Positions 26,216 through 34,143 of a DNA stretch of 64,000 nucleotides are shown piece after piece. Position 1 is the first letter of the stretch, and every line of letters starts with the position of its first letter. The DNA is from Deltaproteobacteria bacterium. Its GTDB lineage: Bacteria > Myxococcota_A > UBA9160 > SZUA-336. The notes under the pieces were generated by a model. That model saw nothing but the letters and a program-made list of their open reading frames with translations, did no database searches and had not been told where the DNA came from. Position numbers and translations under genes: made by a program. The DNA lies in NCBI GenBank assembly GCA_029261895.1, contig JAJDAK010000047.1:1-64000 (forward strand), written 5' to 3'.

Positions 26216-28945
26216 GTGGATCGAACCGGAGCTAATACCACGAGTCCTGCCATCGAGATTCGGCGTCACTTCACGAAACCGGGCGCCGGCGTCTTTGACG
26301 AAGTCGAATGGGAGGTAAGAACCGCCAAGATACAGGGTGAAAACGGTGAGGTGGTTTTCGAACAGGACAATGTGGAAGTTCCGAAGAGTTGGTCTTCTCT
26401 TGCGAGCAACATCGTTGCGTCCAAGTATTTCCGTGGCCACGTGGGTACGCCGCATCGCGAGTACAGCGTGCGTCAGCTCATTGGGCGAGTGGTCAAAACG
26501 CTCGTTCAATGGGGTCGTCGTGGCGGCTACTTTGTGGATCAGGAACAGGAGCAAATCTTTTCGGATGAACTGACCCATCTGCTGCTCCATCAGAAGGTCT
26601 GTTTTAATTCACCTGTTTGGTTCAATCTTGGCGTGATCGAGCCGGACGGTCGCATGGTGCCGCAGCAGGCCAGTGCCTGCTTTATCAACTCGGTTGAAGA
26701 CACCATGCCATCCATCATGGATCTCGCGAAGACTGAGGCGATGCTCTTCAAGGGCGGCTCGGGTACCGGATCCAATCTTTCTTCGATTCGCAGCTCAAAG
26801 GAAACCTTGGGCGGTGGCGGCGTAGCGAGTGGCCCCGTTTCCTTTATGAAAGGGTTCGACGCTTTCGCGGGCGTGATTCGTTCCGGTGGAAAGACACGGC
26901 GTGCGGCGAAGATGGTGATTCTGAACGCGGACCATCCAGATATATTGGATTTTGTTCGCTGTAAAGCAGAAGAGGAAAAGAAAGCAGGCGCGTTGATCGA
27001 TGCGGGTTATGACGGTCGCTTCAATGTGCCCGGTGGCGCCTACGATTCCATTCAATACCAAAATGCGAATCATTCGGTTCGCGTCAGCGACGCGTTTATG
27101 AAAGCGGTCGAAAACGACGGCGTGTGGCAGACGAAGGCAGTCACGACTGGCGAGGTAGTGGATACCCATCGCGCTCGCGATTTGATGGACGAGATTTCTG
27201 CGGCAGCCCATATTTGCGGTGATCCCGGCCTTCAATATGATACGACGATCAATCGATGGAATCCCGTCAAGAACAGCGGTCGGATCAACGCAACGAATCC
27301 CTGCAGCGAATACATCTTCCTTGATGACACCGCGTGCAATCTCGCATCGTTGAATCTCCTACGCTTTGCAAACGATCGTGGCCAGTTCAACGTGGCTGAC
27401 TATGAACAGGCCGTGGATACGATTATTCTTGCGATGGAGATCATTATCGATTTCGCTGATTACCCCACGCCACGGATTACTGAGAACAGTCACAAGTTCC
27501 GTCCACTGGGTCTTGGCTTTGCGAACCTCGGTGCGCTTTTGATGCTGAGTGGTCGAGCGTACGACAGCGAAGAGGGTCGCAATGTGGCGGGAGCGATTAC
27601 TTCGGTGATGTGTGGGCGGGCGTATCGGCGTTCCGCTGAAATCGCGCGAAGGACGGGTCCGTTTTCAGAATTCGAGAAAAACCGCGTGCCCTTCCTTGAA
27701 GTGATCGGGCTCCACAAAGAATACGGCGAAATGATCCCGTCGCTTGGTGTACCGAACGACTTGTACCAGGTAGCCAAAAATGTTTGGACCGAAGCCCTCG
27801 AGATGGGGCGTCGCTACGGCTACCGCAACGGTCAAGTCACGGTGATCGCACCCACTGGGACGATCGCTTTCATGATGGACTGCGATACCACGGGTATCGA
27901 GCCCGACATTGCGCTGGTGAAGTACAAGCAGCTCGTCGGCGGCGGCATGTTGAAGATCGTAAACCAGACAGTTCCCGGTGCACTTCGGAACCGAGGTTAC
28001 AGCGAAGAGGATGTTGAAAAGATTGTTAGCTATGTGGATGAGATGGACACGATCGAAGGTGCGCCGGGCCTCCACGATGAGGATTTACCAATCTTCGATT
28101 GCGCGTTCCCCGCACCAGGTGGCCAGCGCACCATTCATTACATGGGACATATTCGTATGATGGGCGCGTGCCAGCCGTTCCTCTCGGGCGGAATTTCGAA
28201 GACAGTGAACATGCCGAAGAATGCCACCGAGGCGGATATTGCCGAAGCAAACCTGGAAGGATGGCGCCAGGGTCTGAAATGTCTTGCTGTATATCGGGAT
28301 GGTTCCAAACGAACGCAGCCTTTGAACACTTCGAGATCCGAAGAAAAGGTTGCGGCGACTGCTGACGCTGAATTTGCGCCGCGGCGTCACAAGCTCAGCG
28401 ATGTGCGCCAAGCGATGACGCATAAGTTCTCGATCGCAGGCCATGACGGCTATCTGACCGTGGGGCTTTATGAAGACGGCCAACCAGGCGAGCTCTTCAT
28501 GAAGATGGCAAAAGAAGGCTCCACTATTTCCGGTTTGATGGACAGCCTCGCGATCATGACTTCGATGTCGCTGCAATACGGAGTACCACTCAAAGCGTTG
28601 GTCGATAAGTTCAGCCATTCGCGCTTTGAGCCATCTGGGTTTACACAGAACCCGGAAATTCCGTTCGCGAAGTCGGTCACAGACTACGTGTTCCGTTGGC
28701 TGGGACTCCATTTCTTGCGAGACGAATCGGTGACTGAGGACTTACAAGAAACCGAAGCGGATGCCGTCGGGTTGGCGGTTCCGGTAGAACGCTTGATACC
28801 GATTCGCGGTGGTAGTCAACCTGATGTTGAGATGAATCGCACGGCCATAGATGCACCACCGTGCACTAACTGTGGGTCTATTATGACCCGTGCCGGGGCC
28901 TGCTATGCCTGCACGACTTGTGGAGAGACCAGCGGCTGCGGTTGA
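26216..28945 (+). CDS. nrdJ: Adenosylcobalamin-dependent (class II) ribonucleotide reductase
   Basis: The GTG start at 26216 follows AGGAGGGG by about five bases and gives 909 residues. Catalytic cysteines are in place: Cys155 (QASACFINS), radical Cys363 in NPCSE and Cys374 (DTACNLASLNLL). The C-terminal tail has CTNCGS and CYACTTCGETSGCG, the zinc-ribbon and redox-cysteine tail typical of NrdJ_Z proteins. The enzyme converts ribonucleotides to deoxyribonucleotides and needs vitamin B12 but not oxygen. It stands alone after a long structured leader, so its expression may be controlled there. Confidence 0.95.
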   Translation: MDRTGANTTSPAIEIRRHFTKPGAGVFDEVEWEVRTAKIQGENGEVVFEQDNVEVPKSWSSLASNIVASKYFRGHVGTPHREYSVRQLIGRVVKTLVQWGRRGGYFVDQEQEQIFSDELTHLLLHQKVCFNSPVWFNLGVIEPDGRMVPQQASACFINSVEDTMPSIMDLAKTEAMLFKGGSGTGSNLSSIRSSKETLGGGGVASGPVSFMKGFDAFAGVIRSGGKTRRAAKMVILNADHPDILDFVRCKAEEEKKAGALIDAGYDGRFNVPGGAYDSIQYQNANHSVRVSDAFMKAVENDGVWQTKAVTTGEVVDTHRARDLMDEISAAAHICGDPGLQYDTTINRWNPVKNSGRINATNPCSEYIFLDDTACNLASLNLLRFANDRGQFNVADYEQAVDTIILAMEIIIDFADYPTPRITENSHKFRPLGLGFANLGALLMLSGRAYDSEEGRNVAGAITSVMCGRAYRRSAEIARRTGPFSEFEKNRVPFLEVIGLHKEYGEMIPSLGVPNDLYQVAKNVWTEALEMGRRYGYRNGQVTVIAPTGTIAFMMDCDTTGIEPDIALVKYKQLVGGGMLKIVNQTVPGALRNRGYSEEDVEKIVSYVDEMDTIEGAPGLHDEDLPIFDCAFPAPGGQRTIHYMGHIRMMGACQPFLSGGISKTVNMPKNATEADIAEANLEGWRQGLKCLAVYRDGSKRTQPLNTSRSEEKVAATADAEFAPRRHKLSDVRQAMTHKFSIAGHDGYLTVGLYEDGQPGELFMKMAKEGSTISGLMDSLAIMTSMSLQYGVPLKALVDKFSHSRFEPSGFTQNPEIPFAKSVTDYVFRWLGLHFLRDESVTEDLQETEADAVGLAVPVERLIPIRGGSQPDVEMNRTAIDAPPCTNCGSIMTRAGACYACTTCGETSGCG

Positions 28946-28952
28946 TCGTTAC

Positions 28953-29294
28953 GTGGCCCGCTGGCTGATCCAATGCATCGTGTTCGTGGTGATCACTACG
29001 AACGCGTGCATCGGGCCTATGAAAGACGGCTTTATTACCGGGGCTGCTACGGGCGCTGGGATCGGAGCGGTGGTCAACGGCGGTCCAGGCGCAGCCGCGG
29101 GTGCAGTGATCGGGTCTGTCGTCGGAGCATCTACCGCATACGCGATCGGTGATCCCGAAAGTCGAGGTCCCGACACCGATGGTGATCGCATTTCAGACCA
29201 ACAGGACAATTGTCCCGACATTTCCAACAAGGGTCAGTCCGACTCCAACGGCGATGGCATCGGCGACGCATGCAGCTCCCGGCCGAGCCCATGA
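28953..29294 (+). CDS. Small exported protein with glycine zipper and thrombospondin type 3 repeats
   Basis: The GTG at 28953 starts a hydrophobic signal sequence ending TTNAC, a lipobox-like site, and gives 113 residues. An ATG at 28890 would extend it through the end of nrdJ and seems unlikely. A glycine zipper (GAATGAGIGAVVNGGPGAAA and onward) resembles small membrane-inserting lipoproteins. Two calcium-binding TSP3-type units follow (DTDGDRISDQQDNCPD, DSNGDGIGDAC). It begins eight bases after nrdJ, but there is no functional link that I can see. Confidence 0.62.
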   Translation: MARWLIQCIVFVVITTNACIGPMKDGFITGAATGAGIGAVVNGGPGAAAGAVIGSVVGASTAYAIGDPESRGPDTDGDRISDQQDNCPDISNKGQSDSNGDGIGDACSSRPSP

Positions 29295-29305
29295 CCCGAG
29301 TGGCG

Positions 29306-31318
29306 TTACGACGAGGGAATATTAGAACCGATCTGCGAGCCTAGATTGTCACGCAGCAGGGGTCGTACATGCAGATCGGCCGGATCAACGTCGCCATAGT
29401 GGAGGAGTTCGATTCCGAGCGGCCCAAGGGTTCCCAGGTATTCATGGAGCGCGTCACTTTCCATTTGGGAGTGTGCAAAACCATGATGATGGCCGAACAC
29501 GAAATGTGTGCAGCCCATATTGCGATGACATAGCGCTTGGAAGGCCGCGTGCCGTTTGAAACAAGAATTCTGGGCCGCTGGAAGCGTTACTAGGAGTGTT
29601 CTGCCCTGCGGATAGATCGCAAACTCGAGCATCAACTCATAGGCTTTGAGTGCAATCTCTTGATCCGCACCCGTGGCTGGACATGACGTCACGCTAATCA
29701 GCAGACCGTCCGCATGCGTTTCTTCGATTGCGCGCAATTGGTAGCTCTCGTGCGCGCGGAGTGGCACCGCGTTGGTATGAAAGCCGACGATACGTGACCA
29801 ACCCTTGCGCTCCATGGCAAAGCGGAGCTGACGGGGGGGCAGACTTAGTGGCGATGGCGCGGTACTTCCGCCTTCGGGCGGAGTCACTCGGCCCGCCACC
29901 GCGAAGGGACCTCCTGCGAGAATTTCGCGTACCGCTGGGTGATCGGGTGACGCCGTACCAAACCATTGCCGCGCGACCGCAAGCCTGTCTAATTCGAAAA
30001 TCTCAGTGATCTCTAGTTCCGCGTGCGTGTGACCTGCCGCGTCGCAGAGTTGCACGACATCGGATGGGTTGATCTCGTCGCGCGTAACGTCATCTATCTG
30101 CAGCAGGACGGGCATCGGCCAAGCTGAGCCATCGGAAAGACGGTGACCGTGAAGGACCGAAAGGAGATCCTTCTGCCCGAGAAATCCCGTGAGCGGCTCA
30201 TACAGGCCGTGCGCGAGTGCCCAGGCTTGCTCAATAGACCGACGACCCACGACGAGCCGCGATGGTTCGGCTTCTCCTTGTTTGTGGGGCATCGATCGAA
30301 TCGCAGCTTCTGAAATTTCCGCGCAGAAGTCTCGCGGCTCTGACAGGCTAGACTCAAATTCATCCATCAGGCGACGGACCATACTCGTGCACTCGATTGG
30401 AAAGCGACCGATCGCAGTCTCAGCAGCCAATACCAAACCGTCTGCACCGTCGAGCAACGTATTAAATACATCGTTGACCTCAGCGCGTGTGGGCTGCGGC
30501 GCGACGACCATCGACTCCAAGAGGTTCGTTGCTACGTACACCGGAACACCGAGGTTGGTCGCGCGGGCGATAATTGATTTCTGAGCGCGCGGAATTCGTT
30601 CCAGCGGAACCTGACGCGATAAGTCGCCGCGATCGATGAGTAATGCATCCGCACGCTCCGCGATTGCGTCCAGGTTACAGATGCCGTTCAGGCATTCGAT
30701 CTTGGCGATTACCTCCACGTCATCGCCGCTGATGGCGCGAATCTCGTCGACATCTTCCGCGCGGTTGGCGAACGAGAGGGCAACGTGCTTTATCCCGAGC
30801 TCACGCCCGATCGCCAGAATGGCCCGGTCTTTCTCGGTGAGCGCAGGCAGGTCGATATCCCGGCGCAAAGTGACCGCTTTATTGCGACCCACTTGGCCGC
30901 CGTGTAGAACGCGGAGCTTTACCGAATCTTCAGCGGTTTCAATCACCTGAACCAGCGCTTCTGCGTCCAAAGTGAGTACATCGCCGACCTGAAGCTGGTC
31001 GACGATGAAGCCCGGGGCCAGGTTGAAATTGAGCGCATCGCCCGCCACGCGCTTGCGACAAATGCGAACGTAGCTGTTCTCTCGAAGCGTGATGTTTGGA
31101 TCGACGAAATCGCCCGTGCGAATCTGTGCGCCTTCTGTGTCGAGTGAAAGCGGCACCCGTGTCGCCGCTTGGACCAAGCGAATCAATCGCTCGGCATCTT
31201 CTATCTGGGTATGCGAGAGATTCAGGCGGAATAGGTCGACACCCAACTCATCCAGACGCGATATTACGCGCTGGTTCAGCGATGCAGGCCCCAGAGTCGC
31301 GAGTAAACGACGGCGCAT
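29306..31318 (-). CDS. Fusion of a pyruvate kinase domain and an ATP-sulfurylase-like domain
   Basis: The 670-residue protein begins like pyruvate kinase (RLLATLGPAS, FRLNLSHTQ, DTEGAQIRTGDF, VIAKIECLNG, PTRAEVNDVFNTLLDGADGL, ETAIGRFP). From about residue 370 it follows ATP sulfurylase: EPLTGFLGQKDLLSVL, an LSDGSAWPMPVLLQ segment, WFGTASPDHPAV, IVGFHTNAVPLRAHE and HRNMGCTHFVFG. Catalytic sulfurylase motifs are altered: QTRNP reads HTNAV, and GRDHAG reads GHHHGF. The kinase domain lacks the C-terminal regulatory part. It is divergent from a sulfotransferase-like gene. I infer sulfate- or phosphate-ester-related chemistry, but the altered motifs leave the activity open. Confidence 0.8.
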   Translation of the reverse strand: MRRRLLATLGPASLNQRVISRLDELGVDLFRLNLSHTQIEDAERLIRLVQAATRVPLSLDTEGAQIRTGDFVDPNITLRENSYVRICRKRVAGDALNFNLAPGFIVDQLQVGDVLTLDAEALVQVIETAEDSVKLRVLHGGQVGRNKAVTLRRDIDLPALTEKDRAILAIGRELGIKHVALSFANRAEDVDEIRAISGDDVEVIAKIECLNGICNLDAIAERADALLIDRGDLSRQVPLERIPRAQKSIIARATNLGVPVYVATNLLESMVVAPQPTRAEVNDVFNTLLDGADGLVLAAETAIGRFPIECTSMVRRLMDEFESSLSEPRDFCAEISEAAIRSMPHKQGEAEPSRLVVGRRSIEQAWALAHGLYEPLTGFLGQKDLLSVLHGHRLSDGSAWPMPVLLQIDDVTRDEINPSDVVQLCDAAGHTHAELEITEIFELDRLAVARQWFGTASPDHPAVREILAGGPFAVAGRVTPPEGGSTAPSPLSLPPRQLRFAMERKGWSRIVGFHTNAVPLRAHESYQLRAIEETHADGLLISVTSCPATGADQEIALKAYELMLEFAIYPQGRTLLVTLPAAQNSCFKRHAAFQALCHRNMGCTHFVFGHHHGFAHSQMESDALHEYLGTLGPLGIELLHYGDVDPADLHVRPLLRDNLGSQIGSNIPSS

Positions 31319-31414
31319 GTCTGATATATCGAATTTGTGCAGGCGGATCTAAACCCTCTGGTATCAGGTCCGTAGCGTAAGTTTTGCGACACAGTTACCG
31401 ATGATTGAACAAGT

Positions 31415-31711
31415 ATGGAAACGACCGTTGAGCGAAACGTTCGCCACATAGGGCGTGGCTCGGTTCAGCCGGAGCTCGTCGATAGGTTTAGTACCTTGTT
31501 TTCGGTGCAGCCCATCGGTGACTGCGAACTAGCGACGCTGACAACGGGACTGGGCGAGATCGTCGAAGAGGTGCCGAAGTTTTTAGAGGCGTGGCTTTCA
31601 CTCGGTGTTGTCATGCTCTACACCCAGAACGTGGATGCAGGACGTCGAGCGATTAGCATCGCGCTGACGTTGTTTGCCGAGCGCGAAGGATTGGATGAGG
31701 ATCCTCCTTAG
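31415..31711 (+). CDS. N-terminal TPR-like part of the interrupted sulfotransferase frame
   Basis: This 98-residue frame ends in a TAG at 31709-31711. Its second half (PKFLEAWLSLGVVMLYTQNV, AGRRAISIALTLFAERE) has TPR helix character. The next frame starting at 31733 is in the same reading phase and continues with TPR-like helices, with only seven sense codons between. I therefore treat both as one gene broken by a nonsense codon, although two separate proteins remain possible. Confidence 0.5.
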   Translation: METTVERNVRHIGRGSVQPELVDRFSTLFSVQPIGDCELATLTTGLGEIVEEVPKFLEAWLSLGVVMLYTQNVDAGRRAISIALTLFAEREGLDEDPP

Positions 31712-31732
31712 CGACTTGTCCTTTACCAGGTC

Positions 31733-32902
31733 GTGAGCGGTCTTGGCGAGGACGTCCGCGCATGTGGTCCACTGTTGTGGAATTGCCTTGGCATCGAACT
31801 TTGGCGTGGTGGTGAACGGAATGATGCTCGTCACTGCTTTGCAGAAGCGCACGCGTTAGATTCCAAGTACATGCCCGCGCTCAATAATCTCGCAATTGCC
31901 GCGTTTGAGGCCGGTGAAACGGATGAAGCGATCGTGCAGTTGCGGCAGCTCGCCGATTTCTCACCGCACTATCGCGTTCTGCTTCAGAACCTAAAGATTG
32001 TGTCATTGCATAAGACGCTTCATTCGACCCCCGCTGGCGTTGGAAACGCCAAGCCGCCACGCGTGGAGGTTCTCACGGACCTTCTCGCGTTGGAATGGTC
32101 TGAGCAGCCACTTCTCATCTGCTACCACATGATGCGTGTTGGCGGGGCTACGATGGAATCGATCATGTGGTGGCAGTACCGGGACAACTATTTCAGGATT
32201 GGTGAGGAGGAGGAGGTCTTTCGAAAACTCTACGCCGCGCCCCATGCGCAACGGGCATATATCGAACTTGCTTACGTCCACAGGCCTGCAGCATTCGCGT
32301 GTGTGGATCCTAACGCGCGCTACTTCAGCTGGCTTCGAAATCCGGTAGAGAGCTACGTCTCCAAGTATTATTGGCAGCAGGACAATCCTGCACTTGGCGT
32401 GACGCCGACCATGACGATGGATGAGTTATTTGATTTATGGGAAGAGCGCGATAATTATGGCCGGAACGCGCGTTTCTTCGCACATGTGATCGAGGACGGT
32501 TACTTCTTTGACCAGGAGCTCAAAATCTCCGATGATGAACTCTTGGCGCGGGCCCGTCGTGCGCTCGATGAGCGCTTCTTCTTTGTGGGTCTAACCGAGA
32601 ACTTCAACGAGACCCTCCTTCTCTTGGCCCGAAAACTTGGCTGGACCCAGCTTCCGCGCTGGGAACGAATGAACGCCACCGGACGCCCCCCGACCAGTAC
32701 CCTTCCGAAACCGACGCTGGATCGCTTACGCGTGCGGATCCAGGTCGAACTCGAGATCTATCGAATATGCCGCGAACGGTTCGAGCGTGAGTTGGACACC
32801 CTTACGCCTGCGGACTTCAGGGTATTGGAGTCCTATAGCGATTTCTGTACCCAGCCCGGTAAGCTGATGGAAGCATTCCCGTTACGCGAAGCGTTTCGGT
32901 AG
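31733..32902 (+). CDS. TPR-sulfotransferase (type 2-like), second part of a TAG-interrupted frame
   Basis: The GTG at 31733 is the first start after the in-frame TAG; its ribosome-binding site is poor. The 389-residue product has TPR-like repeats (LLWNCLGIELWRGGERNDAR, PALNNLAIAAFEAGETDEAI) and then a sulfotransferase fold. The 5'-phosphosulfate loop reads YHMMRVGGATM (131-141) in place of the usual HIPKTAGTS. The 3'-phosphate motif is good: LRNPVESYVSKYYW (201-214). Such enzymes transfer sulfate from PAPS to sugars or proteins. The neighbouring sulfurylase-like fusion is consistent with a sulfation role. Confidence 0.68.
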   Translation: MSGLGEDVRACGPLLWNCLGIELWRGGERNDARHCFAEAHALDSKYMPALNNLAIAAFEAGETDEAIVQLRQLADFSPHYRVLLQNLKIVSLHKTLHSTPAGVGNAKPPRVEVLTDLLALEWSEQPLLICYHMMRVGGATMESIMWWQYRDNYFRIGEEEEVFRKLYAAPHAQRAYIELAYVHRPAAFACVDPNARYFSWLRNPVESYVSKYYWQQDNPALGVTPTMTMDELFDLWEERDNYGRNARFFAHVIEDGYFFDQELKISDDELLARARRALDERFFFVGLTENFNETLLLLARKLGWTQLPRWERMNATGRPPTSTLPKPTLDRLRVRIQVELEIYRICRERFERELDTLTPADFRVLESYSDFCTQPGKLMEAFPLREAFR

Positions 32903-32942
32903 CGCACGACCGAGGTTCTTGACCTATAGGACCCACCGCCGG

Positions 32943-32951
32943 TGATATAAT
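32943..32951 (+). promoter_or_regulatory. Extended -10 promoter element
   Basis: TGATATAAT matches the extended -10 consensus TGnTATAAT exactly. No -35 box sits at normal spacing; TTGACC at 32919-32924 is 21 bases away. Predicted transcription would start near 32958, leaving a very short leader that holds the ribosome-binding site GGAAGGGG (32958-32965) of the SDR gene. Confidence 0.6.
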
Positions 32952-32970
32952 TTCGCTGGAAGGGGATCCG

Positions 32971-33810
32971 ATGGCCAAGGTTCTGATCACGGGTGCGACG
33001 GCGGGGATCGGTCGCGAGACGGCGCTGCATCTAGCGAATCAAGGGCAAGAAGTTTTTGCATCCGGTCGTCGTGAAGACGCACTTCGATCGCTTGAGGCGG
33101 AAAGCGCCGGACGTATCAAAGGCATCGCGTTCGATGTGACCGATCCTGCGGCAATCGATGCAGCACGCAAGCAGATCGAAGCAGAGACTTCGGGCTACGG
33201 ACTCGATGTGCTGGTCAACAATGCGGGTTATGGCCAGGGAGGTCCGCTGGAGCAGCTGTCCGATGCTGAGCTTCGAGCGCAGTACGATGTGAACGTTTTT
33301 GGCCTGATGGCCGTAACGCGCGCATTCCTGCCACAGATGCGAGAGCGTGGACGCGGTCGGATTATCAACGTGGGAAGTGTCGCGGGCAGCATTGCGTTGC
33401 CGTTTTTAGGCGCGTACGCGTCGACGAAACACGCGGTTCAAGGCTTGTCGGAAAGCTTGCGACGCGAATTGCGTCCGCACGGTGTCGAAGTCATTGTGAT
33501 TCGACCGGGCGCGATTCGGACGGAATTCGGTCAGGGTGAGGCGGATGGCATGGAAGCTTTCGCAGGAGCGGAATCGCCCTATGGGCAGCAAGTAAAAACC
33601 TTCATGAAGTGGCATGGCCAATTGCATCCGCGCGCACCCAAGCCGAGCGTCGTCGCTGAAGCGATCTATCATGCTGCAACGTCGCGGCGACCTCGACCCT
33701 ATTACGTCGTACCATTGACCAATTACGGAATCATTTGGCTGCAGAAATTTTTGCCTACGAGATGGGTGGACAGAGTGATCGAGACCGTAACGGGCCTACG
33801 CAACGCATGA
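32971..33810 (+). CDS. Short-chain dehydrogenase/reductase
   Basis: The 279-residue protein begins with ITGATAGIGRE (cofactor motif), then NNAGYGQGG, NVGSVAG (catalytic Ser) and YASTKHA (Tyr/Lys pair). The C-terminus is longer than in minimal SDRs and contains RPRPYYVVPLTNYGIIWLQK, as in retinol-dehydrogenase-like and lipid-modifying SDRs. A good ribosome-binding site precedes it. It overlaps the next small gene by ATGA and heads a probable operon running to the GST gene at 37124. Confidence 0.85.
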   Translation: MAKVLITGATAGIGRETALHLANQGQEVFASGRREDALRSLEAESAGRIKGIAFDVTDPAAIDAARKQIEAETSGYGLDVLVNNAGYGQGGPLEQLSDAELRAQYDVNVFGLMAVTRAFLPQMRERGRGRIINVGSVAGSIALPFLGAYASTKHAVQGLSESLRRELRPHGVEVIVIRPGAIRTEFGQGEADGMEAFAGAESPYGQQVKTFMKWHGQLHPRAPKPSVVAEAIYHAATSRRPRPYYVVPLTNYGIIWLQKFLPTRWVDRVIETVTGLRNA

Positions 33811-34130
33811 CGGATACTTTGGCTCAGCGTAAAGTATTTGGCGTTCTCGTTCCCAACTTCAACAGCGCTGTCGAACCCGAACTCGCTGATCTACGCCCGG
33901 AAGGTGTCAGTAATCAGACCGCGCGTTTCGAGATTGACGCGACGGTACTCCAGAATGTCGTCGATGCTGCCAAGTCACTAGTTCCTAGTGGTGTAGAGGC
34001 ATGGATTGTCGGCCTTTCAACCGAATCGTTTCCGGACGGGCTCGCGTTGCTCCAACAGGGAGCACAGAATCTGGTTGAGGAAACCGGCCTTCCGATTCAC
34101 GGCTTCGGTCGTCTACTTTCAAATTATTGA
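33807..34130 (+). CDS. Half-length Asp/Glu racemase or arylmalonate decarboxylase-like protein
   Basis: The 107-residue protein starts FGVLVPNFNSAVEPELADL and contains GVEAWIVGLSTESFPDG, a pattern like the first half of the Asp/Glu racemase superfamily, whose members have about 230-250 residues. The second half is absent; the frame ends GFGRLLSNY and the next gene starts 14 bases on. The position usually holding a catalytic Cys (CTS) reads LST. It could be a truncated remnant or a small single-domain relative. The start overlaps the SDR stop by ATGA, which argues that it is still translated. Confidence 0.5.
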   Translation: MTDTLAQRKVFGVLVPNFNSAVEPELADLRPEGVSNQTARFEIDATVLQNVVDAAKSLVPSGVEAWIVGLSTESFPDGLALLQQGAQNLVEETGLPIHGFGRLLSNY

Positions 34131-34143
34131 GTACATCTAAGCT

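Noticed and set aside
28085..28711. 208-residue antisense frame inside nrdJ
   Set aside because: It lies opposite highly conserved reductase sequence and has no recognisable domain.
31709..31711. Pyrrolysine codon
   Set aside because: No pyrrolysine biosynthesis or tRNA gene is visible in the window and one TAG is not evidence; left as an interrupted frame.
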